Notes under the pieces: generated by a model | Databases searched by the model: none | What the model was told of the DNA's origin: nothing | The model's input: the letters and a program-made list of their open reading frames with translations, nothing else | IMG/VR virus record: IMGVR_UViG_3300037808_001350 | Span: 1 to 29,396 of that record | Strand: one strand, 5' to 3' | DNA from: a virus | Length of the DNA stretch: 29,396 nucleotides | Shown here: positions 1-8,349 of the stretch, piece after piece | Layout: each line of letters starts with the position of its first letter | How positions within the stretch are numbered: the first letter of the stretch is position 1 | Translations under genes and position numbers: made by a program

Positions 1-1531
1 CAGAATATAATAATCTGATTGGTATTTTCGTAGAGAAGGCGTTTTTGTTTTTCTTTTCAACCATGATATGGTCATGGGATATGATCTGCTTGATCATTCC
101 TGTCTGCTCGATACTGTCAATGTCCAAGTCCCCGTATGCGTTTAGTATTTTCCCAACCATTGAGGAGGTGGCGAATCTGTTTGAGGCCAATCTCTGAAGT
201 GAAATGTTTGCAACGTTATTTTCACCAAGCAGGGAAATTATAACCTCAATTAACGTGGATTTTCCATTGGCTTGGTCTCCAACGAAGATTATTGCTTTTT
301 CTAATTTTCTTTTGTGTAATAATATGGATGATAATAATTCTATCAGGGATTTTAAATCGTCTGGGTCTGGCATTATCTGTGCCAGGAATTTTAAAATATT
401 CGGGCATCTTGCATTGGGATTATACACGGTTTGAACTTGATTCCTCGTCAGCAGCTCGTGGGTTTGGTCAAAGACTCTGAGGTTTTTAATGTTAAGTATG
501 CAGTTTTTCAGGTGAATGAGTTCAGGCTGCGTGTCAAACTCCTCGTTGGTTACGAATGTCGTAGCCCGAATGGTTGCCAACAGTTCGGAGACTTCATTTT
601 TTGGAATCCCATAGTATAACCTATGAAGCATTTCCTTAATGTGAGTCTCACCACCTTCAATGTAAAGGCCATTTTTATAGACATAAATTTCGTCATTTTC
701 TCTTAGAGTCTTTGGGTGTAGTGTTACAGTTACGTGTCTTGCGACATAGTTTCTCTTGAAAGTTTTTGGATCAAACTCGGCTGGTCTCTCCTCAAATGGA
801 ATATTATGAGCTGACTCAAATATTCTGTTAATCTCGTCGTCCTCTAATGGTGGGGTATTTGACTTGTTCCATTCGATTAGTTTTACCTTTGCCTCAAAGT
901 CGTCCAATCCTCCCTCTAGAGGGTTTAGCAAATGTCTTGCCATGATATAGGCTGAGTCATTTCTGCCGCCCTCAATTACGCCTCCACCTACGACGTCAGA
1001 AAGTTTTGATTTCTTTAGCCCTCCTGAGAAACCAAGTTCGTTTTGTAGTTTTGCAACAAATCCGTTAATGTCAATTTCTGCAACGTCCTTGGAATAGCTG
1101 ATCACCTTGTACTTGCCACCGTCTGGGTGAATACTTGGCGGAGCTACAATATATCCACCTTCGGATTTGATATCGATTCCCCTGCCCTTGTTATCCATAA
1201 ACTTGGCATTGGGTGGATATTTCCCGTCCTTTGGTCTACAGTAAATATGATATCCCCTGTTGGTTTCAACAACCAGGGTATGGTGTAAGAGTTCGTCCCA
1301 TTTGGTAAAACAGATATGTGCTAGATCCCTATGATCTAAGTCAATACCAATTAAATTAGATATCTTGCCACATACGATAGCGATATTTTGACCTTCCTTG
1401 AAACCATCTTCATATTTCTCACTCTGATACTGCTTCCAAGAGGCTACAGCTGGTTCTTTACTTTGATGTCTAAGTGGGAAGCAGTTAAAACCAAGATCTT
1501 CAAAAACTTCAGACCATTCAAGTAAATTCAT
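1..1531 (-). CDS. Primase-polymerase fused to D5-like SF3 helicase (C-terminus cut by window edge)
   Basis: This is probably the virus's replicative primase-helicase. About 510 residues are visible and the frame is still open at base 1. Residues 1-150 look like an archaeo-eukaryotic primase (PrimPol) domain: GIDLD at 62-66 supplies the two metal-binding Asp, GYHIY at 93-97 the His, and a further Asp sits in GIDIKSEGG near 120. A PriCT-like linker follows. Residues 416-425 carry the Walker A motif of D5/SF3 helicases (VGDQANGKST), and AYGDLD near 465-470 is a likely Walker B. The frame is closed by a stop just upstream of the ATG. GGAG lies 9 nt before that ATG, and a TATA-like box at 1571-1581 implies a leader of about 20 nt. 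The fusion is common in archaeal and bacterial viruses. It is the last gene of the transcribed strand here, separated from the virion genes by the HNH gene and small genes. The domain call is firm; the exact polymerase activity is not visible. Confidence 0.9.
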   Translation of the reverse strand, partial: MNLLEWSEVFEDLGFNCFPLRHQSKEPAVASWKQYQSEKYEDGFKEGQNIAIVCGKISNLIGIDLDHRDLAHICFTKWDELLHHTLVVETNRGYHIYCRPKDGKYPPNAKFMDNKGRGIDIKSEGGYIVAPPSIHPDGGKYKVISYSKDVAEIDINGFVAKLQNELGFSGGLKKSKLSDVVGGGVIEGGRNDSAYIMARHLLNPLEGGLDDFEAKVKLIEWNKSNTPPLEDDEINRIFESAHNIPFEERPAEFDPKTFKRNYVARHVTVTLHPKTLRENDEIYVYKNGLYIEGGETHIKEMLHRLYYGIPKNEVSELLATIRATTFVTNEEFDTQPELIHLKNCILNIKNLRVFDQTHELLTRNQVQTVYNPNARCPNILKFLAQIMPDPDDLKSLIELLSSILLHKRKLEKAIIFVGDQANGKSTLIEVIISLLGENNVANISLQRLASNRFATSSMVGKILNAYGDLDIDSIEQTGMIKQIISHDHIMVEKKNKNAFSTKIPIRLLYS

Positions 1532-1570
1532 TGGTTATGTCTCCAAACATGAGGTATCATAGAATCGTTC

Positions 1571-1581
1571 CATTTTAAACC
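1571..1581 (-). promoter_or_regulatory. TATA-like promoter of the primase-helicase gene
   Basis: On the minus strand the sequence reads GGTTTAAAATG. It is centred about 45 nt upstream of the ATG at 1531, which would place transcription start near 1551 and leave a short leader containing GGAG. This differs from most other genes here, whose boxes sit about 25 nt from the start codon. Confidence 0.45.
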
Positions 1582-1613
1582 TTTTTATCTACTTATGAAA
1601 ATAATAAAGCAAG

Positions 1614-1670
1614 TTCCCTGATTCTGTTCTCCAAACATTCAGGGAAAATCAAGAGGGATTCTTCCCTCTT
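1614..1670 (-). terminator. Two hairpins at the end of the HNH gene
   Basis: Two perfect 8-bp inverted repeats lie in tandem. AAGAGGGA/TCCCTCTT (1651-1658 and 1663-1670, 4-nt loop) overlaps the last codons of the HNH gene, and TTCCCTGA/TCAGGGAA (1614-1621 and 1639-1646) follows the stop. On the minus strand the first is followed by GATTTT. They may be a terminator or RNA-stabilising structure; archaeal termination depends more on U-tracts, so confidence is moderate. Confidence 0.45.
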
Positions 1671-2035
1671 CTTTTCTTTTTAGGTCCTGGGATTGTCTTA
1701 CGTGCAACCTCAAATAATCTTTCAAGTCTTTCCTTGTTTATGTGGCCAAGATACCCATACCTTGGCTGGTCAATCCTTGCATGACATATTTTACATAAGA
1801 GGTAGAATCTCTCAGGATATGCCTCCACTTCGGGCAGCACATACCTGTTATACTCAATGGTGTTCTTGAAATCCTTGTGGTTCTTTCTATCAGGATCATA
1901 ATCCAAATGGTGATATGCAAATCCCTTTCCAAACTTCTTTTCACAAATGTAGCATCTCCCTTCAAAGTATTCGTCAGCTATCCTTTTCTTTTCCTTGTAC
2001 ACCGCTTCCAAACCGAACAGAGACTTGCTGATCAT
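1649..2035 (-). CDS. HNH-type endonuclease-like protein
   Basis: A basic protein of 128 residues. It has a CxxC pair (CYIC, about residues 28-31), a histidine pair (YHHLDYDP) and a second CxxCH cluster (CKICH) with following Asp. This is the CxxC...HH...CxxC layout of small zinc-stabilised HNH nucleases that many tailed phages carry, often for packaging or as free-standing homing nucleases. The C-terminus is Lys/Arg-rich (PGPKKKRRGK), which suits DNA binding. I start it at the ATG at 2035; an in-frame TTG at 2053 would add six residues. It lies between the primase gene and a small phage-family gene, far from the terminase, so a packaging role is not specially supported. A zinc-binding protein without nuclease activity cannot be excluded, because the final HNH histidine/asparagine positions are not certain by eye. 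Confidence 0.7.
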   Translation of the reverse strand: MISKSLFGLEAVYKEKKRIADEYFEGRCYICEKKFGKGFAYHHLDYDPDRKNHKDFKNTIEYNRYVLPEVEAYPERFYLLCKICHARIDQPRYGYLGHINKERLERLFEVARKTIPGPKKKRRGKNPS

Positions 2036-2061
2036 GCCCTTCCTAACAATCAATAATAAAT

Positions 2062-2090
2062 AAAAAAAGAAAGTAGAATATATTTATTCT
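2062..2090 (-). terminator. U-rich terminator after the 115-residue gene
   Basis: Immediately after the TAA at 2084-2086 the minus strand reads through a weak AGAAT/ATTCT stem and then CTTTCTTTTTTTATTTATT, with seven T in a row. U-rich tracts of this kind are the usual archaeal termination signal. Confidence 0.45.
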
Positions 2091-2431
2091 ATTCTCATTG
2101 AATCTACTAGAATATGCTTCATTTCGCCTGAGCCTCCGATAGTGATTGGTATTGATTTGGCTACCCACTGGTCTGTATCAGATCCCCATGCGTCAATTAG
2201 TGCGTTTCTAGATTTGTTGTTCATTGTCCATGAACTTGGATCACTCTTTCCTTGATCTTTGAATGTGATATCACATTGTATTTTATCAACGTCAGGCTTT
2301 CCATCTTTGCCTTTGAAGGTAACAATCTCAATCGTTCTAGCGTCTGTGATTTGCAATTCGGTTATTCTGTTTTCCTCTGCAAATTTTGCTTTGAGATAAG
2401 ATCCCCCTTCTGCGACTTTATCGACTTTCAT
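2084..2431 (-). CDS. Small phage-family protein of unknown function
   Basis: A protein of 115 residues from the ATG at 2431 (a TTG at 2437 would add two). Its layout resembles a widespread small phage protein: an N-terminal YLKA motif, a central beta-rich segment (FKGKDGKPDVD), and a late motif MNNKSRNALIDAWGSDTDQW followed by a basic/aliphatic strand. In other phages the equivalent reads roughly LNKTNA...WGDDTDxWxGK, often beside recombination or replication genes, but its function is unknown as far as I know. The family link is by memory of the pattern only. A TATA-like box 24 nt upstream suggests a leaderless transcript. It lies upstream of the HNH and primase genes in reading order, which fits a DNA-metabolism role; this is inference. 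Confidence 0.6.
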   Translation of the reverse strand: MKVDKVAEGGSYLKAKFAEENRITELQITDARTIEIVTFKGKDGKPDVDKIQCDITFKDQGKSDPSSWTMNNKSRNALIDAWGSDTDQWVAKSIPITIGGSGEMKHILVDSMRIE

Positions 2432-2451
2432 TACCAAGTTATTGACTTACC

Positions 2452-2458
2452 GTTATAA
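2452..2458 (-). promoter_or_regulatory. TATA-like box of the 115-residue gene
   Basis: TTATAAC on the minus strand is centred 24 nt before the ATG at 2431. That is the spacing expected for a leaderless archaeal transcript. Confidence 0.5.
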
Positions 2459-2466
2459 TAACATTA

Positions 2467-2661
2467 CTACTTTTTAGTTTTATTACTTTCTAATTCCTTT
2501 TTCAAACCGTCTATTTCCACCTGCATTGAAGCCATCTTTTGTCCCACGGTAGTCAGTATGTTGGTCATGGTGTCAGATACGATACCAGCCGCTTCCCCAC
2601 TTGCCTGGTGAGATACCTTACGCATTTGTGTTAGTAGTTGATTTATTTCTTCCATTGACAT
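2467..2661 (-). CDS. Small coiled-coil protein
   Basis: A 64-residue protein that looks almost entirely helical. An N-terminal helix (MEEINQLLTQMRKV) is followed by an Ala/Gly/Thr stretch and a C-terminal heptad-like segment (MQVEIDGLKKELESNK) ending in lysines. No catalytic or metal-binding motif is visible. The start at 2661 is favoured over the internal ATG at 2655 because a TATA-like box lies 24 nt upstream. It follows the fibre gene and precedes small DNA-metabolism genes. It might be an oligomerising structural or regulatory peptide, but I do not recognise the family. Confidence 0.6.
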   Translation of the reverse strand: MSMEEINQLLTQMRKVSHQASGEAAGIVSDTMTNILTTVGQKMASMQVEIDGLKKELESNKTKK

Positions 2662-2681
2662 GATATGATTATTTCAATGAT

Positions 2682-2688
2682 GGTATAA
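2682..2688 (-). promoter_or_regulatory. TATA-like box of the 64-residue gene
   Basis: TTATACC on the minus strand is centred 24 nt before the ATG at 2661, matching the spacing of the other leaderless promoters in this window. Confidence 0.45.
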
Positions 2689-2696
2689 TTAGTTTC

Positions 2697-3914
2697 TCAT
2701 GAATAATATGGTATTTTTTTTGGTGCACCATTTACTTTTATTATTACAAATCCTTCACAGGCTGCATTACTACTTCCATTTAATGGTAACTGTATACCTG
2801 TTCCTGATACTGATGTTGATGTATCTGCTAAGTCAGGATATTTTCCAGTGTCGAAATCCAAGTCTGCTGAAACAACAATATCAGCAGATATGTTATCTAG
2901 TTTATCAATATATGCAATACCATCAATTCTGATATCCTTCCATTCAAATGTTGATGAACCCAAATCATAGGTATTGGTAATAGAAGGTAGGACATGATTA
3001 CTATGATATGTGTTTGTTGCTCCAATCTGCAATGCTGTACCTCCGCCTGTAGTTGTAAAGAAATGGTCATGAGTTGCATCAACATTGTACGTTATCCCTG
3101 CGGCTGTTGCTGATATACTTTGATTTGTCAGAAAATTAATATTGTTTGAACTGATGTTGAGGTCCGCAAAAGTTCCCAATAATGTTACATCACTTGAAAA
3201 TAACGTTCCCGTATTACTTACACTTAGTCTTACACTTCCACCTGCAAAAATTTGAAGGTTGTCATCCGTTGAAGATTCCATGTATGTGTCTTTGTCTACA
3301 TCAAAATGTAAAATATTGCCATTCATATCAATATCAAAAGTTGCCATATTCAAATCAGAAGCAGCTGTTCCAACCCAACCACCAGCTCCTCCAGAACCGA
3401 CAGTGGAATATATTCTCCATTTGGTAGAGGCTTCGTCATAAATCAATCTTACCAAGGCCAATCCAACTATGTCATAGTCCGCTCCGTCAGAGGTTACAAT
3501 GTTGCCGCTGTTCTTGACAGTTATCGTACTTCCTGTCTTTCCCTGCAAGATCAAATCCTGTCCTGAAAATTGAGCTCCCGTAATTGTAATAAGATCAGTA
3601 GTTGCAGAATCCAAAATTACATAGGTGGAAGATTTCTCACTTGACAGACCAATGTTAATTGCATTGGTGACAATTGATACAGTTGATGGGTTGTACGCAA
3701 TTGGTCCCATCATAACTCCTCCAGCAGTATTCAAGTAATTGCCAGCTGGTATGGGTGATCCACTGGTCGTTCCTCCCAATCCAACCAGACCAAATCCACC
3801 TTTTTCAGTTCCAAGTGACTTTAGATTCTGAATAAATTCCTGTTCTTGTTCTCGTAATACGTCAGTTACCCTGTCTTGAGAGGTTCGTAGTTTCTTTATT
3901 CCTGAGCTGCTCAT
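2697..3914 (-). CDS. Tail fibre / receptor-binding-type protein
   Basis: A 405-residue protein. The first 35 residues are helical and charged, like an attachment domain that joins a fibre to the baseplate. They are followed by Gly/Ser/Thr-rich beta sequence, typical of trimeric phage fibres. Around residues 320-340 the motif YDLGSSTFEWKDIRIDG is the 'lines up with the reference' repeat seen in many marine phage fibres. The remaining C-terminus (residues 345-405) is compact, ends in KKIPYYS and may be the tip. The start ATG overlaps the stop of the hub gene by four bases (ATGA), so the two are probably translated together, as expected for hub plus fibre. Host receptor binding is inferred from position and composition; no sugar-binding or enzyme motif was seen. 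No intramolecular chaperone cleavage motif was recognised. Confidence 0.75.
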   Translation of the reverse strand: MSSSGIKKLRTSQDRVTDVLREQEQEFIQNLKSLGTEKGGFGLVGLGGTTSGSPIPAGNYLNTAGGVMMGPIAYNPSTVSIVTNAINIGLSSEKSSTYVILDSATTDLITITGAQFSGQDLILQGKTGSTITVKNSGNIVTSDGADYDIVGLALVRLIYDEASTKWRIYSTVGSGGAGGWVGTAASDLNMATFDIDMNGNILHFDVDKDTYMESSTDDNLQIFAGGSVRLSVSNTGTLFSSDVTLLGTFADLNISSNNINFLTNQSISATAAGITYNVDATHDHFFTTTGGGTALQIGATNTYHSNHVLPSITNTYDLGSSTFEWKDIRIDGIAYIDKLDNISADIVVSADLDFDTGKYPDLADTSTSVSGTGIQLPLNGSSNAACEGFVIIKVNGAPKKIPYYS

Positions 3915-6883
3915 GGTGTCTCATCTGGATAGAGTCGAGTAACTAAATCAATCGTTCTGATAAAGCCACCCTCACCATCAGCTCCTTTTGACAATGAATA
4001 AGTTATTTTGTTAGCTGTTGCACGTACTGTATTGGTTAGGCTGTTCGTGGTCTCGTCAATTGCCTCAGGATCATGATAATACACGGGATCTCCAAATGCC
4101 ACGTTACATCTGCCAGGGGTTTTAATCTCATATCTGTCCGTTCTGAATCCTGAAATAGCTGCCTGTGCCAACGTATAGTTTTTGAGTTGAGCGTAATTGG
4201 AAATCTTACCCCATTGGAATTTAGCTGGCTCTATGTTTCTGACATCCTTGGCATTTGGCTCGTCAGAGTTTGTACATACTAGCGGCTTTATCATTCTAAA
4301 AGCGTCCACGGACAACTTCAACTCATTGGCAAGAGTAAACACATTCTCTGTACCTAAAATTGGTCTATGTTGTCCATCAAAAGATTCCCTAGTGTATATT
4401 CCCCCTCGTATGACATTTCTAAAATCAAATACGTCCAATATTTCAGGAGCCTGTGCTGGCACAAAAGCAGATATGCCAGGTACTGCACGAAATATCTTTT
4501 GACTTGCCAATGTAGGGGCTTGTGGAAATGCCTCATTGTTATGTGAATGTGTATAGTCCATTGTAATTACAACGTCATTCCTATCTGCCAACCACAAGAC
4601 CATTGGGTAATCACCCCTTCTTTTTGGAGCATTAGAACCGCCAAAAACATCTACAGGCAATTGTTCTCTAAAGAACTCCATGAATCCAAATCCTTGAATT
4701 GGGTAAAAGTCCTCGACTTCAGGACCATACCACTGTCTGTTCAGGTTATGTGTCAAGTGCATGTTATCCAAGTCAAACGTTGGATTCTCAATTGTTTCAC
4801 CAATGGTTGATCCACCCCATGTTGTACTTGAGGTGTTTTGTCTTGGCCATGGAAATGCAAAGTTTAATCCAGCGAATCTTGTAGTTTGTAACACATCCTG
4901 TGGATTAAACTTAATGAATACAGCTGAAGTGGTAGAACCTAATTCCGTAAATAATGATCCCGTATTTGGTTGCCCCAATTGTTCATTACCCATGTCAATT
5001 CTGCTGTTGCCACTGTCCCATTTGACATTGTGGACACATTCAAAACTTCGTGATGATGACCAAGTGCCTCCTGAACCAGCTGGTTGTTCAACTAATCTAT
5101 AAGCCCCTTTTTCCCATACTGTTGATCTAGTTCCAGGGAAACCTGTAAGTCTATTTTTACAATCTCCGTTGACATCAACAAAATCAAGCACGTTACTGCA
5201 TGGATTATGTACCCAACTGTCTCCTTCCTCGAAATCATAAACCTCGAAATCATCTTGTGAAGCGTCCTTGAAAACATACCATTGTCCCGTTTGGTTCAGA
5301 CTTGGATCTCTATACTCTATTACGTTGCCAGCGTATGCTACCCCGTTAGGATCATTGCCAGACGTACTAAATCCAGAAGAACTACTTGCACTTCCCGTAC
5401 TTGGATCAACACATAATACTCTAAGTCCATCAAATGGTTTCGAACCACTTCCTGTGCTTTTTAGTAAATCGGTTTTTAATAGTAATGCAGTATAAGAATC
5501 CTCAACTGCGTCCACCCACGTTCTAGGATGTAATTTGTCTTGAATAATTACAGTTGGATCAACTACAGCAGGGTGGTCTCTCATGGCGTAATCCTCAGAA
5601 TACTTTGATCCTCCCATCGCATTAATCCAATGCTGTGCTTTATTGTTGGTTAATGGGGAATAATTTGATACAGGCATCCAAGACTCTCTTACCCAATATT
5701 GATCGTTTGGTGGCTCATTGGTAGAGTCCGCTGGAGCGTGACTTTTAATACATTTGTAACCTATATCATTATGGACTCTAAGGGTTGTGTTTGTATACCC
5801 ACCAACCCGAGCAACCCAATCGGCTTCAATAGTAAATGGTCTCGGTCCAACCCACGTAACTCCTATTCCAGTTGAAGGATTGTTTGATGATGAGGATGTA
5901 TGATCTAATATACACTCATAAGTATAAACACCAGCCCCGTTTTCCCATGTAACTAAAGTTCCTATAATGTACTCTCTACTATCCACCCATAGTGTCGCAT
6001 TTTGCCATACCTGTTTTGCTCCGACGAATCTGGAATGGTCAATTGGGTATGTCCCAGCTGCCTTGTTTCCAATTGCAATAATGTTGGTTCCTGTCTCCAC
6101 CTCCAAGTCCGAATCAAGTTCCAGAGTGTTTGCCCTGTTGCCTGTAGAGAGGAGAGGCTTGGTCAGGGTGACTTGAGGGACGTTGGTAAATGATCCAGAA
6201 CCATTGTCCATGAAACCCTGTTGGAATACCTGTAGTTGAACGGTGTCCAAATCAGCTCCCGTAGAATGATTATATTTTGACTTGAATCTAAAGTAGTGGA
6301 ATTGGAATGATCCTCCAACCTCGACAGGAGTTCCCTCTCTGTGAATAATTTCGTCTATCGCTGTTTTTGCTTTTACACTTTCAAATATGTAATCGTTGGT
6401 AGTTCCAGGGTCAAGGTTGTTTCCAACCTTGGTGGCTATGTTAAACGTTGGAATTTCAATTGTAGGATCACTGCTTCCCCTGTTGGCATTAAGTTGGTTA
6501 ATAATATCATTCATTGCGTCTTTACCACTTGACCTTCTATTCGGTTTGGATATGGTCTGTTTGTACAGGTTGGAGGATTGATGTGAACAGTACAATACGA
6601 GGTTTAATCCCTGCCCTTTCTTCCTAATCTTTTTAATCACATTTACCCAAAATACGTCTTTCACAATGTTCCCTAACTGATCAGTTAGCTCCACGTAGAG
6701 CCTGTCCCATTTTTGGATCTTTGGAGACTGTGTGATGTATCTTCCTCCTTTGGCATTTATCGTTAACACAACATTTTGAGGGGCACCATCTTCGTACTCT
6801 ATTACAATCCATTTCTTTGACAGGTCAACGTCACTTCCATGGTCTTTTAGAATGATCTTACCTTGCCATAGTCTTGTACTCAT
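3911..6883 (-). CDS. Tail hub/tip protein with carbohydrate-binding-like inserts
   Basis: A 990-residue protein and the largest in the window. Residues 1-290 and about 860-990 have the character of a baseplate hub or tail-associated protein: beta-rich, with a late segment (GRCNVAFGDPVYYHDPE...TANKITYSLS) like the closing domain of gp27-type hubs. Between them lie inserted modules. Residues about 293-346 and 354-398 each show the spaced aromatic and PP/W pattern of carbohydrate-binding modules related to CBM5/12 (for example YTYECILDHTSSS, then NEPPNDQYWV). A third similar segment may lie near 585-625. Aromatic side chains at such positions usually stack on sugars. The protein likely closes the tail tube and contacts the host glycocalyx or glycosylated S-layer. 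Both ends overlap their neighbours by ATGA. The hub fold is inferred from position and size; the sugar-binding modules are moderately supported by motif spacing. No lysozyme or peptidase motif was found. Confidence 0.75.
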   Translation of the reverse strand: MSTRLWQGKIILKDHGSDVDLSKKWIVIEYEDGAPQNVVLTINAKGGRYITQSPKIQKWDRLYVELTDQLGNIVKDVFWVNVIKKIRKKGQGLNLVLYCSHQSSNLYKQTISKPNRRSSGKDAMNDIINQLNANRGSSDPTIEIPTFNIATKVGNNLDPGTTNDYIFESVKAKTAIDEIIHREGTPVEVGGSFQFHYFRFKSKYNHSTGADLDTVQLQVFQQGFMDNGSGSFTNVPQVTLTKPLLSTGNRANTLELDSDLEVETGTNIIAIGNKAAGTYPIDHSRFVGAKQVWQNATLWVDSREYIIGTLVTWENGAGVYTYECILDHTSSSSNNPSTGIGVTWVGPRPFTIEADWVARVGGYTNTTLRVHNDIGYKCIKSHAPADSTNEPPNDQYWVRESWMPVSNYSPLTNNKAQHWINAMGGSKYSEDYAMRDHPAVVDPTVIIQDKLHPRTWVDAVEDSYTALLLKTDLLKSTGSGSKPFDGLRVLCVDPSTGSASSSSGFSTSGNDPNGVAYAGNVIEYRDPSLNQTGQWYVFKDASQDDFEVYDFEEGDSWVHNPCSNVLDFVDVNGDCKNRLTGFPGTRSTVWEKGAYRLVEQPAGSGGTWSSSRSFECVHNVKWDSGNSRIDMGNEQLGQPNTGSLFTELGSTTSAVFIKFNPQDVLQTTRFAGLNFAFPWPRQNTSSTTWGGSTIGETIENPTFDLDNMHLTHNLNRQWYGPEVEDFYPIQGFGFMEFFREQLPVDVFGGSNAPKRRGDYPMVLWLADRNDVVITMDYTHSHNNEAFPQAPTLASQKIFRAVPGISAFVPAQAPEILDVFDFRNVIRGGIYTRESFDGQHRPILGTENVFTLANELKLSVDAFRMIKPLVCTNSDEPNAKDVRNIEPAKFQWGKISNYAQLKNYTLAQAAISGFRTDRYEIKTPGRCNVAFGDPVYYHDPEAIDETTNSLTNTVRATANKITYSLSKGADGEGGFIRTIDLVTRLYPDETP

Positions 6884-7392
6884 TGGTCATCGCCTTTATC
6901 CACTATCAGTTGAATTTGAAAATCTGCCCTCAATGGCAATATGTCAAACTCTATTGGATTCCAATCAATTCCCTTCCAGATTAATCCAACCTGCGTACTT
7001 CCCGTTCCGACGGGATCAATGTCATACTGTGTAAAATCATCAAATTGAATACCAAACCTGCCATGGACAAAATTGGTATTTGTTTTAATCTCATCGTCCC
7101 ATTTTTTAATAATATCAATCAGGTTGGTAGATCCACTTGCAGTGTCTCTTTTGGAGATAAATCCATTAAGTATGTACATTTCCTCAACTGTTCCCAAATC
7201 CTGATGGTCTCCCAAATCCTGCTCGGCTGCTTGATTGTTTCCAATTCCCGTAGTGGTTGCCACCCTATATGAGGTGATAAAACCGTTCATGGAACTGACA
7301 TCAGTTGAGGCATTAAATGATATTTTTTCAGTAGCACCTACCGTACCGTATGTATCTCCAGGGCTTGTAACTCTGTACAATCTTAATGCCAT
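6880..7392 (-). CDS. Baseplate / distal-tail-like protein
   Basis: A 170-residue acidic, beta-rich protein (TDVSSMNGFITSYRVAT..., FGIQFDDFTQYDIDPVG...) with no signal peptide or membrane segment. It sits directly between the tape-measure candidate and the tail hub, the place where distal tail proteins lie in siphovirus-type tails. It overlaps the hub gene start by four bases and begins one base after the TAA of the upstream gene. I do not recognise a specific family in the sequence, so the distal-tail role is assigned by gene order alone. Confidence 0.6.
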   Translation of the reverse strand: MALRLYRVTSPGDTYGTVGATEKISFNASTDVSSMNGFITSYRVATTTGIGNNQAAEQDLGDHQDLGTVEEMYILNGFISKRDTASGSTNLIDIIKKWDDEIKTNTNFVHGRFGIQFDDFTQYDIDPVGTGSTQVGLIWKGIDWNPIEFDILPLRADFQIQLIVDKGDDQ

Positions 7393-8349
7393 TTACTCAT
7401 ATCCCGAACCATTTCTGATTCTAAACTTTTCTTCAATTTCAGCTTGATCACGATTAAATACTTCATAAGTGTTATAGGCATTTCTTGGAGAAGTAGTTCC
7501 AGCGTTAGTAGTTGTAATTAATTGGGAACCAGCTCCAAATCCAACCAAGTGCCTCTGTTGCAACTCCCTAGTTCTTAGGGCTTCATATCTGGTGGATATT
7601 ACATTTCTAAATGTTTTATCTGCAACTGATCCCTTTTTGGTAATTTCCTTCAAAACAATTTTAGTGGCTTCTATTCCAACTGCCGCCATTATACCAACAA
7701 TTCCAGCTGCTGCCCCTAATGCTCCAAGAGAACTGCCAGCTAAAACTTTACTAGCAATTTGTGCTCCTCCACCTATAGGATTCCTTGCCAGAGCTGCTGC
7801 TCCTGCTGCACTACTTGGTCCGTATGCTGATAATCCTGAAACTATTCTACTAAACAATCCAGGGTTTGATTGATTGTATGCTAATACATGGGAGTTTGCG
7901 TTCCCAGATATCATACCATATATTCTTCCCTTCTGTATTGGAGCTCCTACTCCTCCACCTGGAACCTGTGCATGAGCCATTGGACCAAGTGAGGACATAT
8001 ACGGATTGGTGTAAGGTGATCCTCCTCCTTGGGGTACGGGATAATTTCCTCCACTCTGATAGAATTGACTTTTAACAATTGGTGCAATGCCACCTTGGAA
8101 TATATTCTGCGTTCCTGTTAGTTTTGATCTGCCATAAACGGGGTGGTATGGAGAACCAACGTCACCAAAGTCAATGTCAATTCCAAGAGAGTCTATTAAT
8201 TTTCGTAAATCATCATCTGTTTTTCCTGTTCTGGCTTTTTCCCTGCCTTGAACTTCCTTGATCTTTTTTCTAATACCCTTGGTTTCAGGAATTATCTCAA
8301 TTGGTATTTTTATCTGTAATCCAGAATCTCCGTAGTTTGGTGAACTCAT
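7393..8349 (-). CDS. Short tape-measure candidate
   Basis: A 318-residue protein. A charged helical N-terminus (KGIRKKIKEVQGREKARTGK) is followed by a Gly/Pro/Tyr-rich middle section. An Ala/Gly-rich hydrophobic stretch lies at about residues 200-240 (SSLGALGAAAGIVGIMAAVG and flanks), and the C-terminus is helical and charged. A hydrophobic Ala/Gly segment in a protein between the tube and baseplate genes is a hallmark of tape-measure proteins, which pass through the host membrane at DNA entry. At roughly 1.5 angstrom per residue the protein would measure a tail of only about 50 nm, so either the tail is short or this is a membrane-penetration protein rather than a ruler. It overlaps its upstream neighbour by ATGA. 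The assignment is inference from order and composition. Confidence 0.55.
   Translation of the reverse strand: MSSPNYGDSGLQIKIPIEIIPETKGIRKKIKEVQGREKARTGKTDDDLRKLIDSLGIDIDFGDVGSPYHPVYGRSKLTGTQNIFQGGIAPIVKSQFYQSGGNYPVPQGGGSPYTNPYMSSLGPMAHAQVPGGGVGAPIQKGRIYGMISGNANSHVLAYNQSNPGLFSRIVSGLSAYGPSSAAGAAALARNPIGGGAQIASKVLAGSSLGALGAAAGIVGIMAAVGIEATKIVLKEITKKGSVADKTFRNVISTRYEALRTRELQQRHLVGFGAGSQLITTTNAGTTSPRNAYNTYEVFNRDQAEIEEKFRIRNGSGYE

Noticed and set aside
204-619. Several plus-strand reading frames near the left edge.
   Set aside because: They lie opposite the primase-helicase gene, have no recognisable motif, and disappear once the longer minus-strand frame with PrimPol and Walker motifs is accepted.
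4197-5102. Plus-strand frames of about 85-115 residues inside the tail-hub region.
   Set aside because: They are antisense to a 990-residue gene, lack motifs, and have no promoter or ribosome-binding support.
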